Assembly (NCBI GenBank): GCA_015143295.1
Contig: CM026566.1
Span: forward strand, 9,845,072 to 9,909,071
Direction: 5' to 3'
DNA length: 64,000 bases
From: Tetracentron sinense
Taxonomy: Eukaryota > Streptophyta > Magnoliopsida > Trochodendrales > Trochodendraceae
The position numbers and the translations under genes are program-made. Below the pieces are notes generated by a model, which worked only from the letters and a program-made list of their open reading frames with translations, searched no databases and was not told where the DNA came from. Below, piece after piece: positions 34,462 to 45,342 of the stretch. Each line of letters begins with the position of its first letter. Within the stretch, counting starts at the first letter, position 1.

Positions 34462-34494
34462 TGCATGGATTGACTTAGTTAGTTAAAATTTCAG
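34349..34494 (+). other. Probable spliceosomal intron between gag and pol (Tekay-2)
   Basis: Donor CAAG|GTACGC and acceptor AAATTTCAG|GAACC, 146 bases, AT-rich. It sits between the gag tail DDVVQ and the protease. Removal keeps phase (one base left from gag, two from pol) and fuses gag and pol in frame. Without splicing, pol has no good start and lies in a different frame from gag. Confidence 0.72.
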
Positions 34495-37238
34495 GAACCC
34501 TACTAGTCAATGAGTATTTGGCTCGAGTATTGATTGATACCGGGTCTACTCATTCATTTGTCTCGCCGAGTTTTTCAGAGGGCTTTTCTGTGGAGCCTAC
34601 TCAGCTAGAACCGGAGTTAGCCATTTCGACTCCTCTCGGCAAAACAGTATTGGCAGATAAAGTGTGTAGAAATAGTGTGGTCCAAGTTGGAAGCCACGAG
34701 TTGGCGGTTGATCTCATTGTCCTTGGATTCCAAGACTTTGATGTTATATTGGGAATGGATTGGTTAGCAGCACATCATGGGCATGTAGCTTGCTTTGAGA
34801 AAATGGTACTCTTCAAGCCAGTAGAAGGAAAACAATTCCACTTTCGAGGGTTGAGAAGTAGATCTATTGCTAGTTTTACGGCGTTGGGCTTAGCTAACCC
34901 CGGGGCAAAGGACTCATCGACTATTCCGGTTGTGAGTGAGTTCCTGGATGTATTTCCAGAGGAGTTGCCAGGATTACCTCCAGACAGGGAGATTGAGTTT
35001 GTGATCGAGCTTGCACCAAGCACATCTCCTGTTTTCAGAGCTCTATACAGAATGGCCCCTATTGATCTCAAGGAGTTGAAGACTCAGTTGGAAGAATTAC
35101 AAGGTCTTGGTTTCATTCGACCAAGTGTCTCTCCGTGGGGAGCCCCGGTGTTGTTTGTTAAGAAGAAAGATGGCTCGATGCGGATGTATGTCGATTACCG
35201 GCAATTGAACAAAGTCACCATAAAGAATAGGTATCCCTTGCCTAGGATTGATGACTTGTTCGATCAGTTGAAGGGAGCGAGATTTTTCTCGAAGATAGAT
35301 CTTCGATCGGGTTATCACCAGTTGAAGATTAAGGCGGAAGATGTTCCCAAAACTGCTTTCAGGACTCGGTATGGGCACTACGAGTTCTTGGTAATGGCTT
35401 TTGGACTCACGAACGCGCCGGCAACCTTTATGGATTTGATGAACCGGGTGTTCCGGCCACACCTTGATAGGTGCGTGATTGTATTTGTGGATGACATCTT
35501 GGTCTATTCCCAGACACGGGAAGATCACACACGCGACCTATGCCTTGTTTTAGAAATGCTAAGAGAGCACAAGCTATACGCCAAACTTAGCAAGTGTGAG
35601 TTTTGGTTGGAAGAGGTGGCATTCTTAGGCCACGTTGTTTCTGCAGAAGGTATCTCGGTAGATCCGAAGAAGATCGAAGCAGTTATGAGTTGGGCGAGGC
35701 CCAAGAGTGTTACTGAGATACGTAGTTTTCTTGGGTTGGCAGGCTACTACAGGAGATTCGTAGAGGGTTTCTCTAGCCTTGCAGCACCGCTCACTTACCT
35801 GACAAGGAAGAATGCCAAGTTTGTATGGAGTGATAAGTGCAAGATCAGTTTCACGGAACTGAAGAAGAGGCTTACTACAGCCCCTGTCCTTACTGTGCCA
35901 TCTGGACCTTATGGGTATGAGGTGTATAGTGATGCCTCACACGTTGGACTTGGGTGTGTACTCATGCAGCATAAGAAAGTCATTGCCTATGCATCAAGGC
36001 AATTGAAGGAGCATGAGAAGAATTATCCCACGCACGACTTGGAGCTTGCGGCGGTCGTGTTTGCACTTAAGATTTGGCGTCATTACCTTTATGGGGTGGA
36101 GTTTTATGTGTTCACTGATCACAAGAGTCTCAAGTATCTCTTTTCCCAAAAGGAACTAAATCTAAGGCAACGGCGTTGGATGGAATTTCTGAAGGACTAT
36201 GATTGTACCATTCAATACCACCCGGGCAAAGCAAATGTAGTGGCTGATGCTTTGAGTAGAAAACCTCAAGGGTTGTTAGCACACATGTTAGTTCAAGAAT
36301 GGAAGCTACTAGAAGATTTGGCAAATCTGGACATCAGTGTGAATAACTCTGTCCGTGGTCCTATCTTGGCAAATGTTACGGTTCGGCCGTACATTATAGA
36401 TTTGATCCAAGAATATCAAGCCATGGATGCTGAATTGTCGGCTTATCGGGACAAGGAAGTTGCTAAGGGTAGTGAGGACTTCTCTCTCACTAGTCGGGGT
36501 GCTATCACATTCAAAGGAAGGTTGTGTGTTCCGGCCAACGCAGATCTTCCACGAGAGATCATGGATGAGGCACATCGTTCGAAGTACACAGTGCATCCAG
36601 GGGGTACAAAGATGTACCGAAACCTCAAGAGTCACTTTTGGTGGCGGAATATGAAGAGGGATGTTGCGGAATATGTAGCACGGTGCTTGGTGTGTCAACA
36701 AGTGAAAGCAGAACACATGCGACCTGCCGGTCTATTGCATTCCCTTCCTATTCCCGAGTGGAAATGGGAAAACATATCCATGGATTTCATAGTTGGCTTG
36801 CCAAAGACAGCAAGGGGCTCAGATGCGATATGGGTAGTAGTGGATCGTTTGACAAAGTCCGCTCATTTCTTACCCTACCGTACTACCTTAAACTCTAGTC
36901 AGTTGGCTGCACTATACATCAAGGAAGTAGTTAGACTACATGGGGTGCCAGTCAGTATTGTGTCAGATCGGGATCCAAGATTCACGTCAACATTTTGGAA
37001 AAGTTTCCAAGAGGCTATGGGTTCCCAACTTGATTTCAGCACCGCCTTTCATCCACAAACGGATGGACAAACCGAGAGAGTGAACCAAGTCATTGAAGAC
37101 ATGCTTCGGGCTTGTATGTTGGATTTCAGAGGCAGTTGGGAAGAGCACTTGCCATTGGTTGAATTTGCCTATAATAACAGCTATCAGGCAAGTATTCAAA
37201 TGGCACCATTTGAGGCCTTTGTATGGGCGAAGTTGTAG
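34495..37238 (+). pseudogene. Tekay-2 pol: protease, RT, RNase H, integrase (one frameshift)
   Basis: More than 900 codons open. Aspartic protease DTGSTHSF near residue 10; RT with [33 protein letters not shown] and the catalytic FVDDILVYS; RNase H with [30 protein letters not shown] and [10 protein letters not shown]; integrase with an H-H-C-C region ([19 protein letters not shown]) and DDE residues in [16 protein letters not shown] and QTERVNQ. Near 37218-37220 a CCTTTG replaces the CCTTG seen in the related copy, shifting the frame after APFEA and ending translation 5 codons later. The remaining coding part continues in another frame to 37821. All catalytic residues I can check are present. 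Confidence 0.93.
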
Positions 37239-37821
37239 GTCTCCTCTCTATTGGGATGAGGTAGGCGAAAGGAAAGTACTTGGTCCGGAGTTGATTGAGC
37301 AAACTGCAAACACAGTTAAGATCATTTGGGATCGATTGAAAGCCGCTCAAGATCGCCAGAAAAGTTATGCGGACACACGCCGTAGGGACTTGGAATTTCA
37401 AGTAGGGGATCAAGTTTTTGTGAAAGTATCTCCTAGCAAAGGGATCATGAGATTTGGGAAGCGAGGCAAGCTCAGTCCTCGGTATGTTGGGCCTTTTGAG
37501 ATTATCACACGGGTTGGTGAAGTTGCTTATCGAGTAGCTCTTCCACCTCACATGGCTGCAGTTCATAACGTCTTCCATGTGTCCATGCTTCGGAAGTATC
37601 TTGCGGATCCTTCGCATGTCATAGACTTGGAACAGTTGGAGATTCGAGAGGACCTCACCTTAATTGAAAAGCCAGTCCAGATTTTAGATCGAAGGAATCA
37701 GGTGCTTCGCAACAAGACAATCCCTTTGGTTCTTGTGCAATGGCAACACCATGCTCGGGAAGAAGCTACATGGGAGCGTGAAGCCGAAGTCAAAGCAAAG
37801 TACCCAGAATTACTTGAATGA
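37221..37821 (+). pseudogene. Tekay-2 pol C-terminus: integrase end and chromodomain
   Basis: Downstream of the single-base frameshift. Continues with [16 protein letters not shown], the GPY/F-like KLSPRYVGPFEI and the chromodomain-like VQWQHHAREEATWERE, and ends at 37821. It aligns end to end with the Tekay-1 integrase frame. The chromodomain identifies a chromovirus. Confidence 0.92.
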
Positions 37822-37908
37822 GTTTCTGTGTGAAGTCTGTATATGACTTGTAATGTTCTTTTTGATTTGTAATGCAAGTAGTGTCTGAATTTCGAAGACG
37901 AAATTTTT

Positions 37909-37921
37909 ATAAGGGGGGGAG
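37909..37921 (+). promoter_or_regulatory. Tekay-2 polypurine tract
   Basis: ATAAGGGGGGGAGGA, directly before the 3' LTR start at 37924. Confidence 0.9.
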
Positions 37922-37923
37922 GA

Positions 37924-40297
37924 TGTATAGCCCCAGACTTTTTCATGCTTAATACATGACACTTTCATTGTCATCTGCCTTTTTAAGAGGTATGATTAAT
38001 AAATGAGGAAAAATTTGGGAATTTCGAAATGTCAGAATTGTTCCTCTTCGAAGTACGAACACAACGCAAGTTGAATCGTCAAAATCGGACGAACGAGTCA
38101 AAAGATATGGCCAAAACAGTCTGTACCTGTAGGAAATCGTAGCACAGACAACGTACTCTGATAACGTATACTGTGTGCATCCGTTGTACAACTCACCACG
38201 GGCACGTTGTGCAGCTCACCACGGGTACGTTGTACAACTCACCACGGGCACGCTGTACATGAGACAACGGACTACGGGCTCAGCACTATGCACAACACAA
38301 CGTGACAATGGGTTCGTCACCCTTGACAATGGACAACGAGTCGGCACTATTCACGGCACCACGAGTTGGCACTATTCACGGCACCACGAGTTGGCACTAT
38401 TCACGGCACCACGAGTTGCACTATTCACAGCACCACGAGTTGGCACTATTCACAGCACAATGTGTTCAGCACTATTCACGGTCCTCGCGTCATTGCTGAA
38501 ATCCCAGTAAGGGTATTACGGTCTTTTGGTCAGTTCACTCTTACCCTAAGAGTTTAACTCGAGCCTTTAGGGCTTCATTCGACACTTAGAGAGTTTGAGA
38601 GAATAGGAGAAAGGGGAGAAGGCGATTCCAACCTAGGGTTTCCATTTTGGAGAGAAATCAAAGGGGTTTTGAAACCCTAGATCAACCTCAAGCCCGTTTT
38701 CTTCAAGATTTCGGTTCAGGCATTGTGGAGCTCGCGATCCAAGCTAGGGCAGCAGCTACACAGTCATTTGGAAAGAGGGTTTCTTCCTCACCTCTTCAAG
38801 GTCGGTGCTTCTTACTACCCTCCTAGTTATAGTTCCTTTTTCCCCTTCTTTTCTTTTGATTTTCTTTCATTTACACATGTGTCATGAGATGGATGAATGG
38901 TGAATGGAGAATGGTAAATGGTTAATGGTGAATGGAGATGGAATGGGCGATTGGTTGCCAATGGTTGTGTGATGAACAAATGGGGAAGGGCATTGTTTCA
39001 ATAATGAACATACATGTATGATTTGAGAAAAACCCATTTAGAAAAGCATGTTGTAGGGTAAATCCATAATGAACACACCATGTTTGATGAAATGCCAAGG
39101 TGAATAAAGTGAGCTGCAAATTAGTAAATTCATGCCTAATAAATTCTGAATATCGCTAGGGCCCATGATAGTGTGTTTCCTGCTTTCCCTAAATGCTATG
39201 AATATTGAATTGCTCAATCTTTAATGTTATGTGTGTTGTGAAATTTCCCAAATGTCATGTTTAAATTTAAATGCAAGTATGTACACGGTTCCCACGAGCA
39301 CGGCATGCATGACATGAGTTATCGAGGTTTCCAAGAAGATGGATAGAGGTGGGGCATATCCTACGATATGTTTTACCTCGCTTTTCACAAGTAGACAAGA
39401 ACCAACATTCCACGAGGGGTCTCCCCTCACTCACAAGTGCATATCATAAAGAAGGGTCTCCCTGCCCTCGTAAGTACATACATATCATAAAGAAGGGTCT
39501 CCCTTCCCTCGCAAGTGCATTGCATAAAGAAGGGTCTCCCTTCCCTCTCAAGGCATCTCACAAGTGCATCTCACAAGTTACATGATCACAAGCAAGCATG
39601 CATGACATGACACGACATACAAGAATCAAGCAAGATAGACAAGACAAGCTTTCAAGTACGAAAAGATAATTCAAGTCAAGTCAAGTGCACGATGTTTTCA
39701 AGAGGATTTATCGGTTTTCTACGAATTACAAGCATGATTATAAACTGTTTTACTTCCTTGTATGATATGAATTGTTTCCGCTTGACATATATGAATTGCT
39801 CCTGATTATGTATTGCCATTTCCATGCTATAATTGTTGTTTAGTATTTAGTACCCGCTGAGTATTCCATGCTCAGTCGTACTTCTTATGTCGGCAGGTTC
39901 TGAGGGAGCCGCTGCTCCATTTGATGTTTGTGCTCCGGGTCCATGGGTGGAAGAGGAGTACGTCGAGGAACCTTTGGAGGAACCTCCAGTAGAGGGTTAC
40001 CATTAGGTGGTGGTAGATTCTGAGTGGATTAGCTGTGGGTGAGATGAGAGTCAGATTTATGTATTTTGGCGGGCATGTCCGCACTTTCTTTTGGTTACTT
40101 TTTGTATAAACTTGGATTTGCGTATGTATATACATAAAGGTTTGGTAGTCTTCCGCTGTGCTATGTTAGAGTATGTTTCCGCTATTTATTCCTCTATTGT
40201 ATATGCTCTGTGGGTTTTGCAGGTTAGTTGTCAAGCAAGTCATGATTAGTCGTCCAAAGTTCACTCTAACTCCTAGGGTGGGTTTTGGGTCGCGACA
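37924..40297 (+). repeat. Tekay-2 3' LTR (2374 bp)
   Basis: TGTATAGCCCCAG...GGGTCGCGACA. Nearly identical to the 5' LTR; it is longer mainly through one extra CACGAGTTG unit near 38390. The array is at about 38140-38490 and the minisatellite at about 39409-39565. Confidence 0.95.
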
Positions 40298-41483
40298 GAT
40301 AAGGCCTATGATAGTGTGTTTCTTGCTTTCCCTAAATGATATGAATATTACATTGCTCAATCATTGATGTTATATGTGTTGTGAAATTACCCAAATATCA
40401 TATTTAAATTTAAATGCAAGTATGTACACGGTTCCCACGAGCACGGCATGCATGACATGATTTATCGAGGTTTTCAAGAACATGGTTAGAGGTGGGACAT
40501 ATCCTACGATATGTTTTACCTCACTTTTCACAAGAAAACAAGAACCAACATTCCACGAGGGGTCTCCCCTCACTCACAAGTGCATATCATGAAGAAGGGC
40601 CTCCCTTCCCTCGCAAGTACATACATATCATGAAGAAGGGTCTCCCTTCCCTCGCAAGTGCATTGCATAAAGAAGGGTCTCCCTTCCCTCTCAAGGCATC
40701 TCTCAAGCGCACCTCACAAGGATATCTCACAAGTGTATCTCGAAAGTTACATGATCACAAGCAAGCACGCATGACATGCATGACATGACACGTACGACAC
40801 GCTCGACAAGATCAAGTAAGACAAACACGACAAGCTTTCAAGTACGAAAAGATATTTCAAGCCAAGTCAAGTGCACGATGTTTTCAGGAGGTTTTATCGG
40901 CTTTCTACGAAATACAAGCATGATTATAAATTGCTTTACTTCCTTGTATGATATGAATTGTTTCCGTCTAACATATATGAATTGCTCCTGATTTATGTAT
41001 TGCCATTTTTATGCTATGACTATTGGATAGTATTTGGTACCCGCTGAGTATTCCATTCTTAGCCGTACTTCTTATGTCGGCAGGTTTTGGGGGAGTTGCT
41101 GCTCCATTTGATGTTTGTGCTCCTGGTCCATGGGTGGAAGAGGAGTACGTCGAGGAGCCTTTGGAGGAACCTCCCGTAGAGGGTTATCAATAGGTGGTGT
41201 TAGATTCTGAGTGGATTAGCTGTGGGTGAGATGAGAGATATACATTCATGTATTTTGGCGGGTCTGTCCGCACTTTCTTTTGGATTCCTTTTGTGTAAAC
41301 TTGGATTCGTATATACATAGAGGTTTGTTTAGACTTCCGCTGTGTTATGTTAGAGTATGTTTCCGCTGTTTATATCCTCTATTGTATATGCTCTGTGGGT
41401 TTTTGCAGGTTGGTTGTCAAGCAAGTCATGGTTAGTCGTCCAAAGTTCACTCTAATTCCTAGGGTGGGTTTTGGGTCACGACA
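40298..41483 (+). repeat. Tekay-H LTR, part 3
   Basis: Begins with the right duplication GATAA and continues the Tekay-H LTR to its end GGGTCACGACA. It is parallel to 31640-32784 of Tekay-2 with more substitutions. The inverted repeat at 41043 is degraded. Total Tekay-H present is about 1.75 kb of an expected 2.36 kb; the first 600 bases lie beyond SIRE-1 and are not seen. Confidence 0.88.
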
Positions 41484-41693
41484 ACAACTCATTCTGCCCC
41501 ACATGGACTACACAATCCATGTATATCCGGTTCGTTTCTGCCAACTTGCCGAGCGGAGTTGAGATGGTTAATTCCTGCTTCAACTGACTGGACTCGGATG
41601 GGAATCCCTTCGCAAAGCTAGGCGATACAAAAGGGTGAGTGGATCCTATGTCGATCAACACTCAAACTAGGCATTCGTTCACTAATAACGCGC
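41484..41693 (-). pseudogene. Tekay-3 protease fragment
   Basis: The minus strand encodes a decayed start of protease ([17 protein letters not shown]; the catalytic DTG is now DIG). A TGA occurs soon after the 3' splice-like site. It is cut by the Tekay-H LTR at 41483. Confidence 0.8.
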
Positions 41694-41826
41694 CTGTGTG
41701 ATTAAATAATTTGCATCAATAGATTTCATGCAAGAATACATAAGTATAGGTAGCATGTTATACACCAACTATATATAATATAATAGCACGCATTGACAAC
41801 TTAGAAAATTTAGCATTGTAGCGTAC
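41694..41826 (-). other. Probable spliceosomal intron between gag and pol (Tekay-3)
   Basis: CAAG|GTACGC donor and CACACAG|G acceptor on the minus strand, 133 bases, AT-rich. Same position and phase as in Tekay-1 and Tekay-2, even though the flanking exons have decayed. Confidence 0.65.
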
Positions 41827-42926
41827 CTTGCCCGCCATCATCGGATGCACATGCATCTCGTTCCGACAAGGCAAAGACCCGGCCCTAGTTTGCCTTGCGA
41901 GGCGCTGGTGTGGGCCTAGATGCTGAAGCCTATGAGGATCCCTGCTGGGAAGTCTGTCGAATAGGGGACCTGCTCCCTTGAGGCTGGATGGGCGGTAACT
42001 GCTTACGAGGGCAATCCCGGATCATATGATTCACATCTCCACAGTGAAAACACCCACCTGAATTTTTCGACACTCTTCGATTCTGTGTCTCCGGCCACAA
42101 TAAGAGCATTCTTCAAATGCCGATGAGGATGAAGGTGGCATATATCGGGTGGCCTGTGAAAAGGCGGGACGAGGTACCAGTGTAGTAGTCGACCGTGATG
42201 CCTGTGGTTCCAGGGGAGGCCTCTGTGACTGCATCAACCTGGATGCCTGATATGGGGCTGTCCTAACCCTCTTCTCTGCCGAATCACTAGACTGGCCTCT
42301 TACCATCTCTTACCTCTTGAAGAATTCTTCTCAGCAAACTTCGCCTTGCTCACAACTTCTCGCCAGGTGCCTACCTGGAACAATGAGACTCTGTCTCTAA
42401 TGGAGGGTTTTAATCCCTGCTCAAACGTCCTGACCTGCATGTGCTCGGATGCAATCAAGTGAGGTGAAAATCTAGACAACTTTATGAAAGCAGCCTCATA
42501 GTCGGCTACACTCAACTCTCCCTGCTCCAGAGTCATGAACTCAATCTCCTTCTGTTCTCTGACAGCCGCTGGAAATACTGCTTGTAAAAGACATCCAGAC
42601 ACTCTAGCCTGTCCATGGTTCTCCTGAAATGGTGGAATTCATCTGTCTCGGTGCGGCTCTCCACTAATGTTTGGCTGCACCTTCCATCACGAAGGTGGCC
42701 CAGTCCACTCGCTACTCATCCGTGCAATGGAGTGCTCTGAAAATTTTCTCTAGTTGCATCACCCATGCTTCCACGACCATATAGTCAGTAGTACCGAAGA
42801 AGGTAGGAGGACACAATCTCCTAAATGCCTCCAATCTTGAAGCATGGTGTACTGGAGGTGGTGGAGGTGTAGAAGGAGTAACGACGACTAGCCTAGCTGC
42901 TAGCATAGCCAAAGTTTCAACTATAG
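41827..42926 (-). pseudogene. Tekay-3 gag, frameshifted, truncated at N-terminus
   Basis: Recognisable gag in several frames: VETLAMLAAR near the start, LEAFRRLCPPTFFG, AVREQKEIEFMTLEQGELSVADYE split by frameshifts, and a zinc-knuckle region (CSYCGRRHRIEEC, then a damaged CCHC). Frame pieces lie at 42978-42712, 42602-42300 and 42306-42031. SIRE-2 interrupts it at 42926, about twenty codons after the expected start. It is clearly older than Tekay-1 and Tekay-2. Confidence 0.85.
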
Positions 42927-43269
42927 TGTAAATCCAGAAATAGGTGTTGGCAAATTCCATGATCAATAGAGAGGACATGTGTGTTGTGTCTTGTTCAATT
43001 TGTCGGAAGAGTTAAAGTTTCGAGAAGATTGAAGGTATTGAAGAAAAAGCTTCTACTCCGGATCTAGACAGGTAATGGACTTAGAGACCCCTACCCCAGA
43101 AATGAATTAACAAATATGAAGCAAGACCTACTCCCTCCCATCCCTTTGGATTTACTTAGATAACTCTAAACATACCTAGGAGGATAGTTTTAAGCCTAAC
43201 AAAGTCTTTTGGTCTTATTTGAATCAAACAAAAATAAAAGAAAATTGTTTTGGCTAAAATTCTGTCTCA

Positions 43270-43453
43270 ACCGATCGCTCGGTGTTAAGACCGATCGATC
43301 GGTGGCCTACCGAGCAATCGGTGGCTATCGACTCGTCAAAACCTTTGTATGGGGTATTTTTCCAGAGAGGTAATTTTTAACCGATCTCTTGGTGAAAATA
43401 GTGATCGATCGGTTTTGGACCGAGCGATCGGTTATAAGCACCGATCGATCGGT
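43270..43453. promoter_or_regulatory. CpG-rich palindrome array in SIRE-2 LTR
   Basis: Seven or so copies of ACCGATCGATCGGT and variants, with the ctttgtatgggg...ccagagagg spacer in the middle. The TATA box follows about 46 bases after the last unit. Confidence 0.8.
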
Positions 43454-43498
43454 CCTCGTAAACATTATTTTTATTTTTCTGGACTCTTTTCTAAACCC

Positions 43499-43507
43499 TA
43501 TATAAAC
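43499..43507 (+). promoter_or_regulatory. TATA box of SIRE-2 LTR
   Basis: CCCTATATAAACAAA context, shared with SIRE-1. Confidence 0.7.
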
Positions 43508-44188
43508 AAATTTTTGGAGACCTAATTCGTATCTTTGTTTGTTTTTGAAAGAGTAGAGGTCTGAGAAACCCTTCTAGGGCTTTTTCCATTGTTCCTCATA
43601 GATCTTTAGTGATCCCTCCTTTTTCAATCATCCTAGAGAATGCAAGTATAGATCTATACTTTTGTTCTTGCATGTGTGATCTCAGATCTGTATGAGATCC
43701 CTCTAGGGTTTGAAGCTTTCTAAATTGATTCACAACCCTACACTTTGTGTGTGTGTCCGGTGTATGATCCGGAGCCTTCGTGGAAGGAGATCGATCGTGT
43801 GTGATCGTGGTATTGAAGTAGCTTGAGAAGATTTGGTCGGTCAGGAACCGAAGCTGCTACAGCGGAGATCGAACCTGCTGGTTTGTGGAAATCAAGAGTA
43901 AGATTCTGTACCTAGGAACGTCGAGTCCGTTTTGGGTAAGGTCTTGTCTTGTACTTGAATTCTTCTTATAGTGAAGTTTGTTGCTGGACGAGGTCCCGTG
44001 GTTTTTTCCCGTAAGGGTTTTCCACGTAAAAATCTGCTGTGTTTGATTTATGTGGATTTTTTGTGTGAATTGTTTATTGATTTCTAAACTAATTATTTGA
44101 AAAATTAAAAAATTGGTTAGAAGTTCTTAGATAGACCTATTCACCCCCCCTCTAGGTCATAGAGATCATTTATCAGAGTAATTTCAAT

Positions 44189-44200
44189 TGGTATCAGAGC
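44189..44200 (+). promoter_or_regulatory. SIRE-2 primer binding site
   Basis: TGGTATCAGAGC, tRNA-Met type, two bases after the LTR end. Confidence 0.93.
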
Positions 44201-44252
44201 GGGTTCACCTTTAAGACTAAACCCTTTAGTGTGATCCTGTATATCTTACTCT

Positions 44253-45342
44253 GTGATCATGAGTACTCTAAGAGAGGGCGGTTCAGTCTCTCATCCCCCA
44301 CTGTTCGATGAGAATAATTACGCATATTGGAAAGCCCATATGAGAGCATTCCTTAAATCAATTGACGAGAGAATTTGGATGTCTATTCAAAATGGGTGGA
44401 CTACGCCTGTGAAAACTCTAGGTGATTTGACTATCGTCAAATATTCTAATGAATGGACTAGAGAAGAGCTTGAGACAAGTGGTTGGAATACTAAAGGACT
44501 CAATGCTATCTTTACTGCAGTCACAGCTGAGGAATTCAGACGAATTTCTTCATGTGAAACAGCAAAGGAGGCATGGGACATTCTTGAGATTACCCATGAG
44601 GGTACCACCACTGTTAAAATCTCAAAACTCCAAATGTTAACCACCAAATTTGAATATTTGAAAATGGAAGACGATGACACATTTGATGAATTTTATGCAA
44701 AACTTAGTGACATTGTCGATACTAGTTTCAACTTATGTGAAAGATTAACTAAGTCCAAGATAGTTAGAAAATTCCTTAGATCTCTACCAGAGAGATTTCA
44801 TCCCAAGGTCACTGCTATTGAAGAGAGTAAAAATGTTGACTCTCTGAAGATTGAAGAATTAGTTGGTTCACTCCAAACTTATGAACTCAATCTTCGACCA
44901 TCCAAGAAGACCAAATCTTTAGCCTTGAAATCAATTAAGGAATCTTTGGATGAGGATAACATTGATGGAGAGATGGATGAGGAAGAAATGGCTCTCTTCG
45001 TTAAAAAATTTCAAAAATTTTTTAAAACGAAAAAAGAGGTTCAATTCTAAACAAGGAGGAAAATCTTTTGAGAAGTCAAAGTCTAAGCCCAGGGAAATCA
45101 AGAAAAATTCCAAGAGTGGCGACAAGAAACCCCAAGGTGTTCAATGTTATGAATGTCATGGCTTCGATCATATTTCACCTAACTGTCCTAACAAGAAGAA
45201 AAGTAAGGGCAAGGTGATGAATGCCTATTAGGATGACAGTGATTCCGAGAATGAAGAATCAGACAATTCCTCTTCAAGTGAGGAAACTGATAATCATACT
45301 GCTTTCACTGTATCCCTTTCTAGGATTCTTGAGACTGCCTCA
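44253..45342 (+). pseudogene. SIRE-2 gag
   Basis: 265 codons open from 44253, with NYAYWKAHMRAFLKS, WNTKGLNAIFTAVTAEEF and KIVRKFLRSLPERF. An extra A in the homopolymer at about 45030-45035 shifts the frame. The first CCHC knuckle (CYECHGFDHISPNC, with D where G is usual) follows in the next frame, then an in-frame TAG at 45229-45231. The acidic linker after it reads on into the pol frame. Intact where SIRE-1 has its first nonsense codon. Confidence 0.9.

Larger units (their letters stand above)
30428..40297 (+). mobile_element. Tekay-2: near-intact chromodomain gypsy element (9870 bp)
   Basis: Two LTRs (30428-32784 and 37924-40297), PBS, gag, pol with chromodomain and polypurine tract, all in order. 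Flanking duplications are GATGA (30423-30427) and GATAA (40298-40302), one mismatch. The internal region is 5139 bp. The LTRs are nearly identical by eye, apart from scattered substitutions and a repeat-copy difference, so insertion is fairly recent. The one clear coding lesion is an extra T near 37218-37220. It is inserted in Tekay-H. Confidence 0.95.
42927..44186 (+). repeat. SIRE-2 5' LTR (1260 bp)
   Basis: I place the start at TGTAAATCC (42927), where gag homology of Tekay-3 stops; TGTTGGCAAATTCC lies 18 bases further in. It ends TAATTTCA before the PBS. Contains the palindrome array (43270-43453) and a TATA box TATATAAAC (43499-43507). It aligns along its length with the SIRE-1 LTR. Confidence 0.87.
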
